64,000 nt of DNA from Nitrospirota bacterium (GCA_027314645.1 DAHVAL010000004.1:52737-116736), one strand, 5' to 3'. Counted from the first letter of the stretch, positions 32,975 to 42,125 are shown. Numbers and translations: made by a program. The notes: generated by a model not told the origin, from the sequence alone.

Positions 32975-34144
32975 CTATACGACACCCAGGGAAAGGAACC
33001 TTCCCCCGCCTTTACGCTTATTCCACCGAACTGACAACCCCATCATCGACTCCATGATTCGGGGAACGTAATGTTCCATAAATTGTCCCACATATTCGTC
33101 CACGGCCAGAAACCTGAGAAGCGGCTCCGTGGGGTCGTTCCCATCGACTTCGATCCAGAGAGCGCGGTCGCGCCACACCGGCGTCATTCCAACCCGTTCA
33201 GGGTGAATCCTGCCCTCCTCAAGGGTCCGGGCCAGAAACGCCCCAAATTCGATCGTGGCGGCCATCGGCAGCATCAGTGACCATGGAACGATGGACACAT
33301 GGCCCCCGCCTGATTCCTCATCCCTCGGAAGGGGGGAGGAGAGGTCAAAGATCCCGGCAATCGCCGCCCCGATCTCCTCCTGGATCCCTCCAGAAAACCG
33401 TTCATCCAGGATCTCGCCCCACTCTCCCTCATAGGGAGGCGTTATCCGCACAACCCCGACCAGCGCTCCTCGACCCTGTTCCAGGGTCTGACCGAACACC
33501 TTGAGGACGGAATCCGACGGCAATAGAATCTCGTCGGCCGGATGATCCCAATCTCCGAGCAAGGATTCGGCAAGCATGACCGGAACCTCGTCGAGCGTTC
33601 CCGCCGATTCCATCGAAAATCCGAAATTCAGTCGCTCTTCGACAAATCCACGGCGACTATCATACGAAAAAGTATAAATATCTGCAAAAGAGAAGACGCG
33701 CGGATGGAGGAACACCTGAACGAGATGACCGCTGTCGGAGAGGGCCGTTTCCAGAAGGCGCGCCAGAGGGGCCAGATTATCCAGCGTCAACGCCTCGGAA
33801 AGAGGCTGGTCAAGATCGACCAGAAGCCCGATACCATAAACCGCCTCCTCCGAAGGGGTCTCCCCTGGCTCTCCCGATTCTTCGTCGGGAACCTCTCCCT
33901 CAAGGTCAAATCTGTCATGGGACATTTCGAGATAATTGCGGATGAAGAGGGACCATTCCGGGGTCAATCCCGGAAGGCCGACAAGCTCTCCAAGATCTCC
34001 TTCTTCGGCCAGAATGTCCAGAATATCCGAGAACCTCATGGAGGTTTCCTCATCCTCCAGCGTTTCGGAGGGAGAGCCTTTCCTGAGAATTCCCATCAAC
34101 TCCTCAACAAGCGAATCCTGGGGGTCCGACTCTTTGTCTATCAC
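32975..34144 (-). CDS. Hypothetical acidic protein, coupled to mutS
   Basis: 389 residues, markedly acidic (for example DEETSMRFSDILDILAEEGD and EVPDEESGEPGETPSEE) with no signal peptide or membrane helix. The middle contains an alternating hydrophobic region (YGIGLLVDLDQPLSEALTL), and the C-terminal part resembles a folded alpha/beta domain. No family recognised. GTG start at 34144 in the overlap GTGA with the mutS stop and GGAG 6 bases upstream, a strong case for translational coupling. The frame reaches back to 34216 inside mutS. Confidence 0.75.
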   Translation of the reverse strand: MIDKESDPQDSLVEELMGILRKGSPSETLEDEETSMRFSDILDILAEEGDLGELVGLPGLTPEWSLFIRNYLEMSHDRFDLEGEVPDEESGEPGETPSEEAVYGIGLLVDLDQPLSEALTLDNLAPLARLLETALSDSGHLVQVFLHPRVFSFADIYTFSYDSRRGFVEERLNFGFSMESAGTLDEVPVMLAESLLGDWDHPADEILLPSDSVLKVFGQTLEQGRGALVGVVRITPPYEGEWGEILDERFSGGIQEEIGAAIAGIFDLSSPLPRDEESGGGHVSIVPWSLMLPMAATIEFGAFLARTLEEGRIHPERVGMTPVWRDRALWIEVDGNDPTEPLLRFLAVDEYVGQFMEHYVPRIMESMMGLSVRWNKRKGGGRFLSLGVV

Positions 34145-36690
34145 TCTTCTCTCCTTTGAGAATCCCCCGGGGATTCGCCCGCTTTGGGCCCCTCCCGAGA
34201 AATTCTGTTTTTCCATGAGAACAGGGGCATCGAGAAATCCTTTTCCGGAGGAACCGTCCTGTTTTTCTGAAGCACGCGGCGGGACTGGCCCGCTTCCCAG
34301 AAGGTCAAAATTTCCGTTGCGCGCCCGATCACTTCAGGCGGCAGTCCCGCCAGCTTTGCCACCTCGATCCCGTAAGACTGTTCGGCCCGTCCATCGCAAA
34401 TCCGATGTTCAAAGACCAGTTCGCCGTCACGGATCGACACCCGGACCGTTTGATTCCGGACGCGGAGGTGGGATCGTGCCATCTCGGAAAGTTCGTGATA
34501 ATGCGTGGCAAAAAGGGTGCGGCAACGGATTCGGTCATGAATGAATTCGCTCACTGCCCAGGCGATTGCCATTCCATCGAAGGTGGCCGTTCCTCGGCCC
34601 ACTTCGTCTAGGAGCACCAGGGAGCGCTGGGTGGCCGAGAACAGAATTCGGGAGACCTCGCTCATTTCCACCATGAAGGTCGAGGCGCCCTCGAGAATGT
34701 TGTCGGAGGCTCCTACCCGGGCGATCACGCGGTCGACGACGGGAAGACGCGCCAAGTCGGCGGGAACGGGACTTCCCGCTTGCGCCATAAGAACAATAAG
34801 GGCGATCTGGCGCATATAGGTCGATTTGCCCGCCATGTTCGGTCCGGTCAAAACGATGAATTCCCCGAACGACAGGTCTGTATCGTTGGGCATGAAGACG
34901 CCCGGGTCCATACGGGCTTCCAGGAGGGGGTGACGGCCGTTCCTGATCTGTAAGGTCTCCTCGGCTCCGATAAACTCGGGGAGGACATACCGTCGGAGAC
35001 GTCCATTCTCGAAAAAGGCGAGAAGGGCGTCCGCGTGGGCCACAAAATCCGAGAGAAGGTGGATTCGTTCTCGCTCCGCCAGAACGTCCCTACGAAGATT
35101 CTCGAGGACCTCCCCTTCCCTTGAAAGGACTCTTGCCCGACCCTCCCGCAGTTCGCCTTCAAACTCGATCAGTTCAGACAAGGTGAAACGTTCCGTGTTG
35201 GTCAGTGTCTGTTTCCGGAAATAATTTTCCGGCATCTGCTTCGCTTGGGTCCGGGAGACTTCGATATAGTATCCGGCCAGCTGGTTGTAGCGGATCCTGA
35301 GGTTCTCGATGCCCGTGCGTTTCCTCTCCCTTTCTTCAAGACCGGAGAGGACGCGGTCTCCCTCCGACTCGATCCGGCGGTACCCGGCCAACTGCTCATC
35401 AAAAGTGTCCCGGATGATCGGTCCCTCCCCCAGGACAAGGGCTGGCTCATCCACAAGGGCGCGATCGAGAAGCGAGAGCAACCCGGACCCTTCGCTCACC
35501 AGGGTTTCCATTCCGGGGAACCCGGGAAAAAGGGCCCGAAGCTCGGAGAGACCGACAAGTTCCATGGCGTTCCGGTACGACCTTCTCATTTCGGACAGGT
35601 CTCTTGGCAGGCGATGTCCCATGGCCAATCGGGCAAGAATCCGCTCAAGGTCCCCCACTCCCCGCAACATTGGATTCATTGCATCCGGAAGGCGGGGATG
35701 GGAGGAAAATCCACGGAGAACGGCATGCTTTTCCGTGATCGGCCCCGCATCGGAATCGGGGGACAGAAGCCAACGTCGAAGCATGCGGCTCCCCATCGGA
35801 GTCTTGCAACGGTCCAGCAAGGAGACGAGGGTTGCCGGCGTCTTTCCGTCCAAACCTGCGCCATCCCTGGGAAGGACATCCAGGTGCCTGAGCGTCCATC
35901 GGTCGAGAAGTAGCGTGGGGGAATCGCCTTCAAGGTCGACTCCCCGAAGGTGCCCCAGGACAGTCCGTTCATGAGTCGACAGAAACCCGAACAGAAGTCT
36001 TAAGGCCTCATCGGACACTTCGGGAAGATCGGGAAAGCGGTAGGTCGCGGGAAGCCAGGGGGAGAAGTCGGCCTCGCAGGGAGAATCATACACCACGGAA
36101 GGAATGCCCGGAAACCGCTCCGAAAGGGTGTTCGATTCAAGAATCAGCTCCCTGGCCTCTTTGCGCGCCAACCAATCCCTTAAGCTATCGAAATCTTCGT
36201 GAGACGGAGGAGACCAGACAGCGATCCGACCGCTCGTCAAATCTAGGGAGGCGGCCCCCCAGGAATTTCCCCGTTGAACCAGCGCGATTCCGTTCTGAGG
36301 AGCCCCTTCATCGCGGGACGGATCTTCGAGGAGCGTGAACCGGGTCACGGTACGGACGATCTCTCGCGGAAATAGCCCCGAAGAGTCCGGTCCGCTTGTC
36401 GATTGTTCGGCGATTGCCACGGCATAGCCGGCATGGACCAATTTCGGGAGATAAAGATCCAGGCTTTTGGCAGGGATTCCACACATCGGCACAGGGTCGG
36501 GGCGATTTTTGTCGCGGCTTGTCAGGGTGACCCCCAACAGCCGTGAGGCCAGTTCGGCTTGGTCCCCGAAAAGTTCGTAGAAATCCCCCAGCCGAAAGAA
36601 GAGAAAGGCCTCTCCCGCCTGTTTCCTGAGCCCCAGATACTGCTGGAACAGGGGTGTGTCCGGATACACATGGCGGGAGTTGGTGTTCAT
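34141..36690 (-). CDS. mutS: DNA mismatch repair protein MutS
   Basis: 849 residues. Recognises mismatches and recruits MutL using ATP. The mismatch-binding domain starts FFRLGDFYELFG (Phe-x-Glu motif, about residue 32). The ATPase carries Walker A TGPNMAGKSTYMRQ (about 599), the region with VLLDEVGRGT (about 678) and THYHELSEM (about 716). The start is ATG 36690; the frame opens to 36951, but that part is inside lapA. Part of a nnr-udg-lapA-mutS run. mutL is not in the window. Confidence 0.97.
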   Translation of the reverse strand: MNTNSRHVYPDTPLFQQYLGLRKQAGEAFLFFRLGDFYELFGDQAELASRLLGVTLTSRDKNRPDPVPMCGIPAKSLDLYLPKLVHAGYAVAIAEQSTSGPDSSGLFPREIVRTVTRFTLLEDPSRDEGAPQNGIALVQRGNSWGAASLDLTSGRIAVWSPPSHEDFDSLRDWLARKEARELILESNTLSERFPGIPSVVYDSPCEADFSPWLPATYRFPDLPEVSDEALRLLFGFLSTHERTVLGHLRGVDLEGDSPTLLLDRWTLRHLDVLPRDGAGLDGKTPATLVSLLDRCKTPMGSRMLRRWLLSPDSDAGPITEKHAVLRGFSSHPRLPDAMNPMLRGVGDLERILARLAMGHRLPRDLSEMRRSYRNAMELVGLSELRALFPGFPGMETLVSEGSGLLSLLDRALVDEPALVLGEGPIIRDTFDEQLAGYRRIESEGDRVLSGLEERERKRTGIENLRIRYNQLAGYYIEVSRTQAKQMPENYFRKQTLTNTERFTLSELIEFEGELREGRARVLSREGEVLENLRRDVLAERERIHLLSDFVAHADALLAFFENGRLRRYVLPEFIGAEETLQIRNGRHPLLEARMDPGVFMPNDTDLSFGEFIVLTGPNMAGKSTYMRQIALIVLMAQAGSPVPADLARLPVVDRVIARVGASDNILEGASTFMVEMSEVSRILFSATQRSLVLLDEVGRGTATFDGMAIAWAVSEFIHDRIRCRTLFATHYHELSEMARSHLRVRNQTVRVSIRDGELVFEHRICDGRAEQSYGIEVAKLAGLPPEVIGRATEILTFWEAGQSRRVLQKNRTVPPEKDFSMPLFSWKNRISREGPKAGESPGDSQRREE

Positions 36691-36719
36691 GAAATCAGGG
36701 CCTCTGATAAAAACGTGAA

Positions 36720-36989
36720 TTAGTGGGAGGCATCGGGAGAATCGGAGTGGGAGGAGTCCATGCCCTGGGAGATTTTTTTCCTTTTGAAGCTCGCTCCGAT
36801 CCTGATAAGGATGCCGCCGAAGATGCTGAGCGCTATTCCCGTCAGGACCGATCCGATGACGATGACTCCGACAGAAAAGGGTCCGATCCTTCCGGATCCT
36901 GGAACAATGATATCGACGTGCTCCTGGTCGTTTTCCATCATAAAAAGCCATCCGGCGACCATCAAAAGCAGGACAAGAATGATCCTCAT
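36720..36989 (-). CDS. LapA-domain (DUF1049) membrane protein
   Basis: 89 residues with two helices (RIILVLLLMVAGWLFMMEND and GVIVIGSVLTGIALSIFGG) and a polar basic tail (SFKRKKISQG), typical of LapA/YciS-type proteins that help lipopolysaccharide assembly. The ATG at 36989 overlaps the udg stop (ATGA), so it is coupled. mutS follows after 29 bases. Confidence 0.85.
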   Translation of the reverse strand: MRIILVLLLMVAGWLFMMENDQEHVDIIVPGSGRIGPFSVGVIVIGSVLTGIALSIFGGILIRIGASFKRKKISQGMDSSHSDSPDASH

Positions 36990-37681
36990 GGGCGATTCCT
37001 CCCGAGCCACGACATGACTTGTTTCAAGTCCTCCCATACCTCCCCCTTCGCGGAGGGATTTCTTAAAAGGTACGCCGGATGATAGGTCGGCATGACCCGG
37101 ATCTCAGGATGCTCTTTCATTCTCGATTCCTTCCCTCGGATTTTCTTAATTCCCGTGGTGTGGGCCAAAAGGGACACTGCAGCCGTTTGTCCCAGAAGCA
37201 CGATCGCTTTGGGCGCCACGAGGGAGATTTGACGATGAAGGAAAGGGAGGCACGACCTGCGTTCGATCTCTTCCGGAACCCTGTTCCCGGGGGGACGGCA
37301 TTTTACGATATTCGCAATGTAGACGTCCGGGCGCTCGTAGCCCATTGCCGTGATCATCCTTGTCAGAAGTTCCCCCGCCCTCCCCACGAAGGGACGTCCG
37401 GTGGCATCTTCGTCTGCCCCTGGCCCTTCTCCCACGAACATCAGGGACGCCCAGGGATTTCCCTCTCCAAAGACGACCTGCGTCCTCGTGGAAAAAAGGG
37501 AGCAGCGCTGACACGCCCGGGCCTCTTCCCGAAGCTCCGTCAAAGCCGTTTCTCTGTCGACCGTGTCCGCCCTATGCTGGATCAGGTAAAAATCTGGGAG
37601 GGAATCCCCCAGATATCGGAGGTAGGAGGAAAGCCCCTCGCGACCGTCCAAAGGAGTCTTTCTTCCTTCATGCTCGTTCAT
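36986..37681 (-). CDS. Family 4 uracil-DNA glycosylase (4Fe-4S)
   Basis: 231 residues. Removes uracil from DNA. Four cysteines expected to hold a [4Fe-4S] cluster are visible: ARACQRCSLF (about 56 and 59), NIVKCRPPGNR (about 127) and RRSCLPFL (about 143). The catalytic motif region is GEGPGADEDATGRPFVGRAG (about 83-102), and the uracil-contact loop MPTYHPAYLLRNPSAKG lies near 198. The first about 50 residues are an extension. It starts immediately after the nnr stop (TAG then ATG). Confidence 0.94.
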   Translation of the reverse strand: MNEHEGRKTPLDGREGLSSYLRYLGDSLPDFYLIQHRADTVDRETALTELREEARACQRCSLFSTRTQVVFGEGNPWASLMFVGEGPGADEDATGRPFVGRAGELLTRMITAMGYERPDVYIANIVKCRPPGNRVPEEIERRSCLPFLHRQISLVAPKAIVLLGQTAAVSLLAHTTGIKKIRGKESRMKEHPEIRVMPTYHPAYLLRNPSAKGEVWEDLKQVMSWLGRNRP

Positions 37682-39298
37682 CTAGGATCCCGATTTGCCA
37701 GCGGAAACCCCGGGGACCAGCAGAAAGGGATCCTTCTCCCGCTCCCAGGAGCTCATGTCCCGCGCTTCCCACTCGGCCAACACCTTTGGAAGAGCATCCG
37801 CCAATTCAGAAGAAAATTGTCCACGGGGGCATTCCGATCCGAGTCTCGCCCCCGCCGCGCCATGCAAAAAAGCCCCAAGACTCGACGCAATGAAGGGGTC
37901 AAGTCCCTGTCCAAGAAAGGACGCGATCATCCCGGTGAGGACGTCCCCCATGCCCGGTCCCGCCATCACCGGATGCCCGGTCAGGTTGACATAGCGGTTC
38001 CCTGCGGGGTCGACCACCAAGGTTCGCGCCCCTTTGAGGAGGACGACCGCCCCCGATTTTTGGGCGGCCAACATTGCTGTTTCCAATGGTTTGTCGAGAA
38101 CTTCCGGAATACCGACCCCGAGAAGCCGAGCAAGTTCGCCCGGATGAGGGGTGAGAACAAGGGGACGGGACCGCCGAAGCGCAGCGATCTTTTTCGGTTT
38201 TTTGGCAAAGATGCTGAAAGTCCCCGCATCTGCAACCACCGGGCCTGCATACTCCGAAAGAATCGTTTCCAGGACCATTTTACCGGCGGCATCATTCGGC
38301 AGCCCGGGACCACATCCCACGGAATCTTTTCCGTCAAGGGCCGCCCGCACATCGTCCACCTTCGGGGCGAGGGGATCATAAAAATGGGCCATCACTTCGG
38401 GAAAAGCGGCGGAATAATCAGCCAGGCTCTTGTCCCACAGCAAGGACACCAACCCGGAGCCGAGGCGAAGGGAGCCTCTGGCGGCAAGCAGGATGGATCC
38501 CGCCTTTCCCGGGCTTCCTCCCGCCAAAAGGACATGGCCCGCTTGGCCTTTGTGAATCACCGGAGAACGAGAGGGCAAAAGCCTCAGGGCCTCTTCGGGC
38601 GTCATGCAGGAGCCTTGTCCCCCTTCCAGGAGCAGTCGAGGGAAGCCGATCCGGGAAACCCGGATCTCTCCCGCATAGCGGGTTCCCGGATCGACCAGAA
38701 GGCCCCATTTCGGGGCGCCGAACGTGACCGTAACCGTGGCCCTGACAGCCAAGCTTCCGACTTGTCCGGTGAGGCCGTCGACGCCAGATGGAATGTCCAC
38801 GCTCACTACGGGAACACCTGCGTCTCCAGCGAGGTTGATTCCCCCGACCACCGGGGCCAGGGATTCTGAGAGAGCCCCGTGAAATCCCGTTCCGAGGAGT
38901 CCGTCGATCAGAAGTGCCGCATGGGTCAATCGATGCTTAAGACCATGATCATCTCCGGCATACCTGACTTCAACCCCCAAAAGCCTCAGTCTTTCAATTT
39001 CCCGAAGGAGGGCCGCGCTTCTGCGGGACGGATCTCCCTCCGTGACAAAGGCTTCCCCGCGATATCCTCGGCCGATAAGATCTCGAAGCGCCACAAGGCA
39101 ATCTGCCCCGTTATGGCCCCCGCCCGAGATCGCCAGGATCCGTCGTCCGGAAGAACCCGTCGTCCTTTGGAGAATTTCCAGACAGACGGAAGAAACGGCC
39201 ATCCCGGCCCTTTCCATGAGAAGCTCTTCCGTCAATCCGAATTCACGGACTGCACGGGAGTCGATCTCCCGCATCTCTTGGGGCGTCACCACTCTCAC
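37682..39298 (-). CDS. nnr: Bifunctional NAD(P)HX epimerase/dehydratase
   Basis: 538 residues. Repairs hydrated NADH/NADPH. The N-terminal epimerase (YjeF_N, about 1-215) has GGGHNGADCLVALRDL (about residue 59) and DIPSGVDGLTGQV. The C-terminal ADP-dependent dehydratase (about 230-520) has AGGSPGKAGSILLAARG, TPHPGELARLLG and GPGMGDVLTGMIA. The GTG start overlaps the acpS stop (GTGA). Middle of the pdxJ-acpS-nnr-udg run. Confidence 0.95.
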   Translation of the reverse strand: MRVVTPQEMREIDSRAVREFGLTEELLMERAGMAVSSVCLEILQRTTGSSGRRILAISGGGHNGADCLVALRDLIGRGYRGEAFVTEGDPSRRSAALLREIERLRLLGVEVRYAGDDHGLKHRLTHAALLIDGLLGTGFHGALSESLAPVVGGINLAGDAGVPVVSVDIPSGVDGLTGQVGSLAVRATVTVTFGAPKWGLLVDPGTRYAGEIRVSRIGFPRLLLEGGQGSCMTPEEALRLLPSRSPVIHKGQAGHVLLAGGSPGKAGSILLAARGSLRLGSGLVSLLWDKSLADYSAAFPEVMAHFYDPLAPKVDDVRAALDGKDSVGCGPGLPNDAAGKMVLETILSEYAGPVVADAGTFSIFAKKPKKIAALRRSRPLVLTPHPGELARLLGVGIPEVLDKPLETAMLAAQKSGAVVLLKGARTLVVDPAGNRYVNLTGHPVMAGPGMGDVLTGMIASFLGQGLDPFIASSLGAFLHGAAGARLGSECPRGQFSSELADALPKVLAEWEARDMSSWEREKDPFLLVPGVSAGKSGS

Positions 39299-39672
39299 GC
39301 CAGAGCCCCTTCAAGGAGGACGACGGCCACCACATGATCCTTGTCATGGCTTAGGGTGGCCCAAATATTCTTGATTCCCCGGGCGTCGAGAAGGTGTTTG
39401 ACCCGTCCGTAGCATCGGATCGAGGGAGCTCCCGAAGGCAGCGTGATGGTCTCTATATCCCGCCATCTGAGGCCCCCTGCCAATCCGGTTCCCATCGCCT
39501 TGAGAAGGGCCTCCTTGATGGCAAACCGTCCCGCCAGAAACATCGCTTGACCTTTTGACATGTGCCGCTCTTCGGAGGTGTAGACCCTTTCTGCGAACCG
39601 ATCTCCAAAGCGGTGGACGGCCCGCTCGATCCTCGACACCGTCACAAGGTCGACACCGATCCCGCAAATCAC
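39295..39672 (-). CDS. acpS: Holo-[acyl-carrier-protein] synthase
   Basis: 125 residues. Transfers 4'-phosphopantetheine from CoA to acyl carrier protein. Motifs: GIGVDLVTVSRIERAV (residues 4-19) with a metal-binding Asp, and FAIKEALLKAMGTG (about 50-63) with the conserved Glu/Lys. GTG start at 39672 in a GTGA overlap with the pdxJ stop, as is common for pdxJ-acpS. Feeds the fatty acid pathway along with fabI in the same run. Confidence 0.96.
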   Translation of the reverse strand: MICGIGVDLVTVSRIERAVHRFGDRFAERVYTSEERHMSKGQAMFLAGRFAIKEALLKAMGTGLAGGLRWRDIETITLPSGAPSIRCYGRVKHLLDARGIKNIWATLSHDKDHVVAVVLLEGALA

Positions 39673-40412
39673 CGTTGACCCCTTTCATAAGGCCGAAAGA
39701 GAAGGGTCCGGATTTCCTGAACGGCCTCCTGCAATCCGAAAAGAAGCGCCCGGGAGATGATGCTGTGTCCGATATTGACCTCCTCCAAATCAGGAAGAGA
39801 CAGTATCCTTGGAAGATTAAACAGAGTCAATCCGTGACCGGCTGCCACGATAAGGTCCAGTTGTGAGATCATGGCGGCTGCACCCATCAGTCTTTGAAAT
39901 TCGCCAGCCTCCGCATTCGATCCGAACGCCCTCGAAAATGGACCCGTGTGAAGTTCGATTTGATCCGCGCCCGTCTTGGAGGCTTTTTCGATCATCTCCA
40001 GGTCTGGGTCCATAAAAAGGCTGACCCGGATTCCCCGCTCCTTGCAACGCTCGGCGAAGGACCGAACCAGGTTCAGGTAATCGCTTGTGAGGACGAGCCC
40101 TCCTTCGGTTGTGCGTTCGGTTCGCTTTTCCGGAACGAGCGTCACGCGATCGGGGGCGAAGGACAGTGCAATGGACATCATTTCTTCGGTCAAGGCCATT
40201 TCCAGATTGATGGGAAGAGAGGCTGTTTCCCGAAACCGCCGAAGATCGGTTTCGTTGGCGTGGCGCCGGTCCTCACGGACATGAAGGACGATCTGATCCG
40301 CTCCTGCGAGGCGCGCGAGATGTGCGGCCGCAAGCGGGTCGGGGTCGAATTCTCCGCGCGCCTGCCTCAAGGTGGCCACATGATCGATATTGACTCCCAG
40401 GCGAACCGGCAT
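39669..40412 (-). CDS. pdxJ: Pyridoxine 5'-phosphate synthase
   Basis: 247 residues. Condenses 1-deoxyxylulose-5-phosphate with 3-amino-2-oxopropyl phosphate to make vitamin B6. TIM barrel with LGVNIDHVATLRQARG (residues 5-20), HVREDRRHA (about 44), VTLVPEKRTERTTEGGL (about 90), and the phosphate site NIGHSIISRALLFGL (about 214). The ATG at 40412 is preceded by AGGAG at 7 bases. The open frame extends to 40475 but overlaps the M16 peptidase gene. Confidence 0.96.
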   Translation of the reverse strand: MPVRLGVNIDHVATLRQARGEFDPDPLAAAHLARLAGADQIVLHVREDRRHANETDLRRFRETASLPINLEMALTEEMMSIALSFAPDRVTLVPEKRTERTTEGGLVLTSDYLNLVRSFAERCKERGIRVSLFMDPDLEMIEKASKTGADQIELHTGPFSRAFGSNAEAGEFQRLMGAAAMISQLDLIVAAGHGLTLFNLPRILSLPDLEEVNIGHSIISRALLFGLQEAVQEIRTLLFRPYERGQR

Positions 40413-40426
40413 GCCCGCTCCTGATC

Positions 40427-41659
40427 TCATTCCCGCTCTGGCCCCAGAATGCTGAGGGATCTGTGGGACACCCAATCCTGCTTTCTCGCAATGTGCAGAA
40501 GATCTTCTGTGGTTGTCTCGTCAATCCATCGTTCGAGGGTTTCAGGAGGAAGCTCCTCCCCCCAATAAAGGATATCCCGCCCCATTTTATTCATCCGGGT
40601 CAGGATGGACTCCAGACCGATCAGGAGAGAACTCTTAAGCTGGTTCTTGGCCCTCGTGAGCTCTTCCGAGGTGAGCGGAACCTTTTTCAGGCGGTCTAAT
40701 TCCTCGACAAGGATGGTGATCAACTCTTTCTTCTTCGAAGGTCTGGTCGAGGCCGCAACCCGCACGAGTCCGCCGTCGCGAAATGACTGGGACGTCGAAT
40801 AGATCGAATAGGCAAGCCCCCGTTTCTCCCGAACCTCCTGGAAAAGGCGAGAACTCATGCCCCCTCCTAAATGGAGATTCAGGAGGCGAAGGGCCGTCTG
40901 GTCCCGATCGGCAACCGGCAATCCGGGCATCCCGATGGCCACATGAACTTGTTCAAGGTCTCGGGGGATTTCATGTTCGCGATACACCGGCACGGGAACT
41001 TCCGTCTCCGGCGTCTGGATTTTGTCGGGGGAAAGGTTGGCAAAGGCGGATTCCAATGTTTCCCGGAGTTCAGGCCATTCAAAACGTCCTGAGACCGTCA
41101 AGAACAACGCACCCTGATGATAGTTTTTTCTGAAATAGCCTTGAACCATCTCCCTTGTAAAGCTGGAAACAGAGGATTCCGTTCCAAGAATCGGAAGCGC
41201 CAAGGGATGCCTTCCAAAATGGGCTTCGTAAAGCTGTTGAGTCACGGCGTCTTCCGGATCGTCCTGGGATTCTGCGATTTCTTCAATCACGACCCCTTTT
41301 TCTCGGACCATTTCTTCTTGGTCAAAGATGGACCGTGTGAGCAAATCTCCCAAGAGAGCCGCCGCGCGGGACCCGTTTTCGGAAAGAACATGCGCATAAA
41401 AACAGGTCATCTCCTGGGAGGTAAAGGCATTCATCTCGCCACCAAGGAGGTCCATCTCATTGGCGATCTGATGGGCGGATCGCGAGAGCGTCCCTTTAAA
41501 GCACATATGTTCGAGAAAGTGCGTCATTCCGGCTTCTTCGGCCGTTTCGTAACGTGATCCTGCCCGCACCCAAGCGCCTATCGCCACCGAGCGGGTCGTT
41601 GATACGGGGTCGCAATACACCGTGACGCCATTTCCAAGGGTCTGTTTGATATAGGGCAC
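40427..41659 (-). CDS. M16-family zinc peptidase (processing-protease like)
   Basis: About 410 residues. The HxxEH zinc motif is in MTHFLEHMCFKGT (inverted HXXEH), with the third ligand Glu further on in EEIAESQDDPED. The second domain shows GGGMSSRLFQEVREKRGLAYSI. It resembles the beta subunit of mitochondrial processing peptidase (YmxG/PqqL group). The start is uncertain: the GTG at 41659 gives the family-typical beginning (PYIKQTLGNGVTVYCD), but the frame is open to 41755 with no clear ribosome-binding site for either. 14 bases separate its stop from the pdxJ ATG. Confidence 0.88.
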   Translation of the reverse strand: MPYIKQTLGNGVTVYCDPVSTTRSVAIGAWVRAGSRYETAEEAGMTHFLEHMCFKGTLSRSAHQIANEMDLLGGEMNAFTSQEMTCFYAHVLSENGSRAAALLGDLLTRSIFDQEEMVREKGVVIEEIAESQDDPEDAVTQQLYEAHFGRHPLALPILGTESSVSSFTREMVQGYFRKNYHQGALFLTVSGRFEWPELRETLESAFANLSPDKIQTPETEVPVPVYREHEIPRDLEQVHVAIGMPGLPVADRDQTALRLLNLHLGGGMSSRLFQEVREKRGLAYSIYSTSQSFRDGGLVRVAASTRPSKKKELITILVEELDRLKKVPLTSEELTRAKNQLKSSLLIGLESILTRMNKMGRDILYWGEELPPETLERWIDETTTEDLLHIARKQDWVSHRSLSILGPERE

Positions 41660-41945
41660 GTCGGATCTTTCTGAAGGCGTTCGGGCCTGAATAGGGTTCA
41701 GGGTTCTCTCCAAGATGAGTTCCCAAAGAAGGCCAGAAATCTCACGGAGACTCAAAATTCAATTACTGGCTATGTGAAGCGTTGAGTCCGTATATTTGTT
41801 TAAGCGGAAGGGATCATCCGATCCCCGAAAGGACATCTTCACAGAAAGGGTGGCGCCATTCAGCGGCCACCCCCTGCAAAAGAAGAATAGAATAAATGCT
41901 GAGAAAAATCACCGGAAAATAGCCGGAGACCCGATTACTCGGAAA

Positions 41946-42068
41946 TCAGTGGGACCCTTGAGGAAGGAAAAAAGGGAGGTTTCCAACATACGACGCCAGG
42001 CTTCCCCAAACGATCGCCATCACAATGGCAACAACCACCAAACCCGCAGCACCCTTGTTTACATCCAT
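41946..42068 (-). CDS. Small single-pass membrane protein, 40 residues
   Basis: A 40-residue frame begins MDVNKGAAGLVVVAIVMA and ends with a short Pro/Phe-rich tail, stop TGA at 41946-41948. One hydrophobic helix (about residues 8-27) is evident. AGGAGG lies 8 bases before the ATG at 42068; a second in-frame ATG sits six bases upstream, too close to that site. It lies in the pnp-M16 gap with a structured region in its leader. No family recognised; small respiratory-complex subunits have this shape, but nothing more can be claimed. Confidence 0.6.
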   Translation of the reverse strand: MDVNKGAAGLVVVAIVMAIVWGSLASYVGNLPFFLPQGSH

Positions 42069-42097
42069 CGTCATCTCCTCCTAAATGAATGCCATTC

Positions 42098-42125
42098 CTT
42101 TCCCCCAGAGGGGAAAGCCTTTCCC
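42098..42125 (-). promoter_or_regulatory. Two competing hairpins in the leader of the small membrane protein
   Basis: CTTTCCCC (42098-42105) and GGGGAAAG (42110-42117) form an 8-bp stem with a 4-base loop; GGGAAAG (42111-42117) can instead pair with CTTTCCC (42119-42125). Both cannot form together. They lie 30-57 bases ahead of the small gene's start on the minus strand. Whether this controls anything is untested. Confidence 0.4.

Noticed and set aside
34141-36951. mutS starting at 36951 (936 residues)
   Set aside because: The upstream 87 residues are a shadow of lapA. MutS families start near FFRLGDFYELFG minus about 30, which fits the ATG at 36690.
37079-38869. 596-residue open frame on the plus strand
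   Set aside because: Antisense to nnr and udg, both well supported; GC-rich third positions produce such long shadow frames. No ribosome site or family match.
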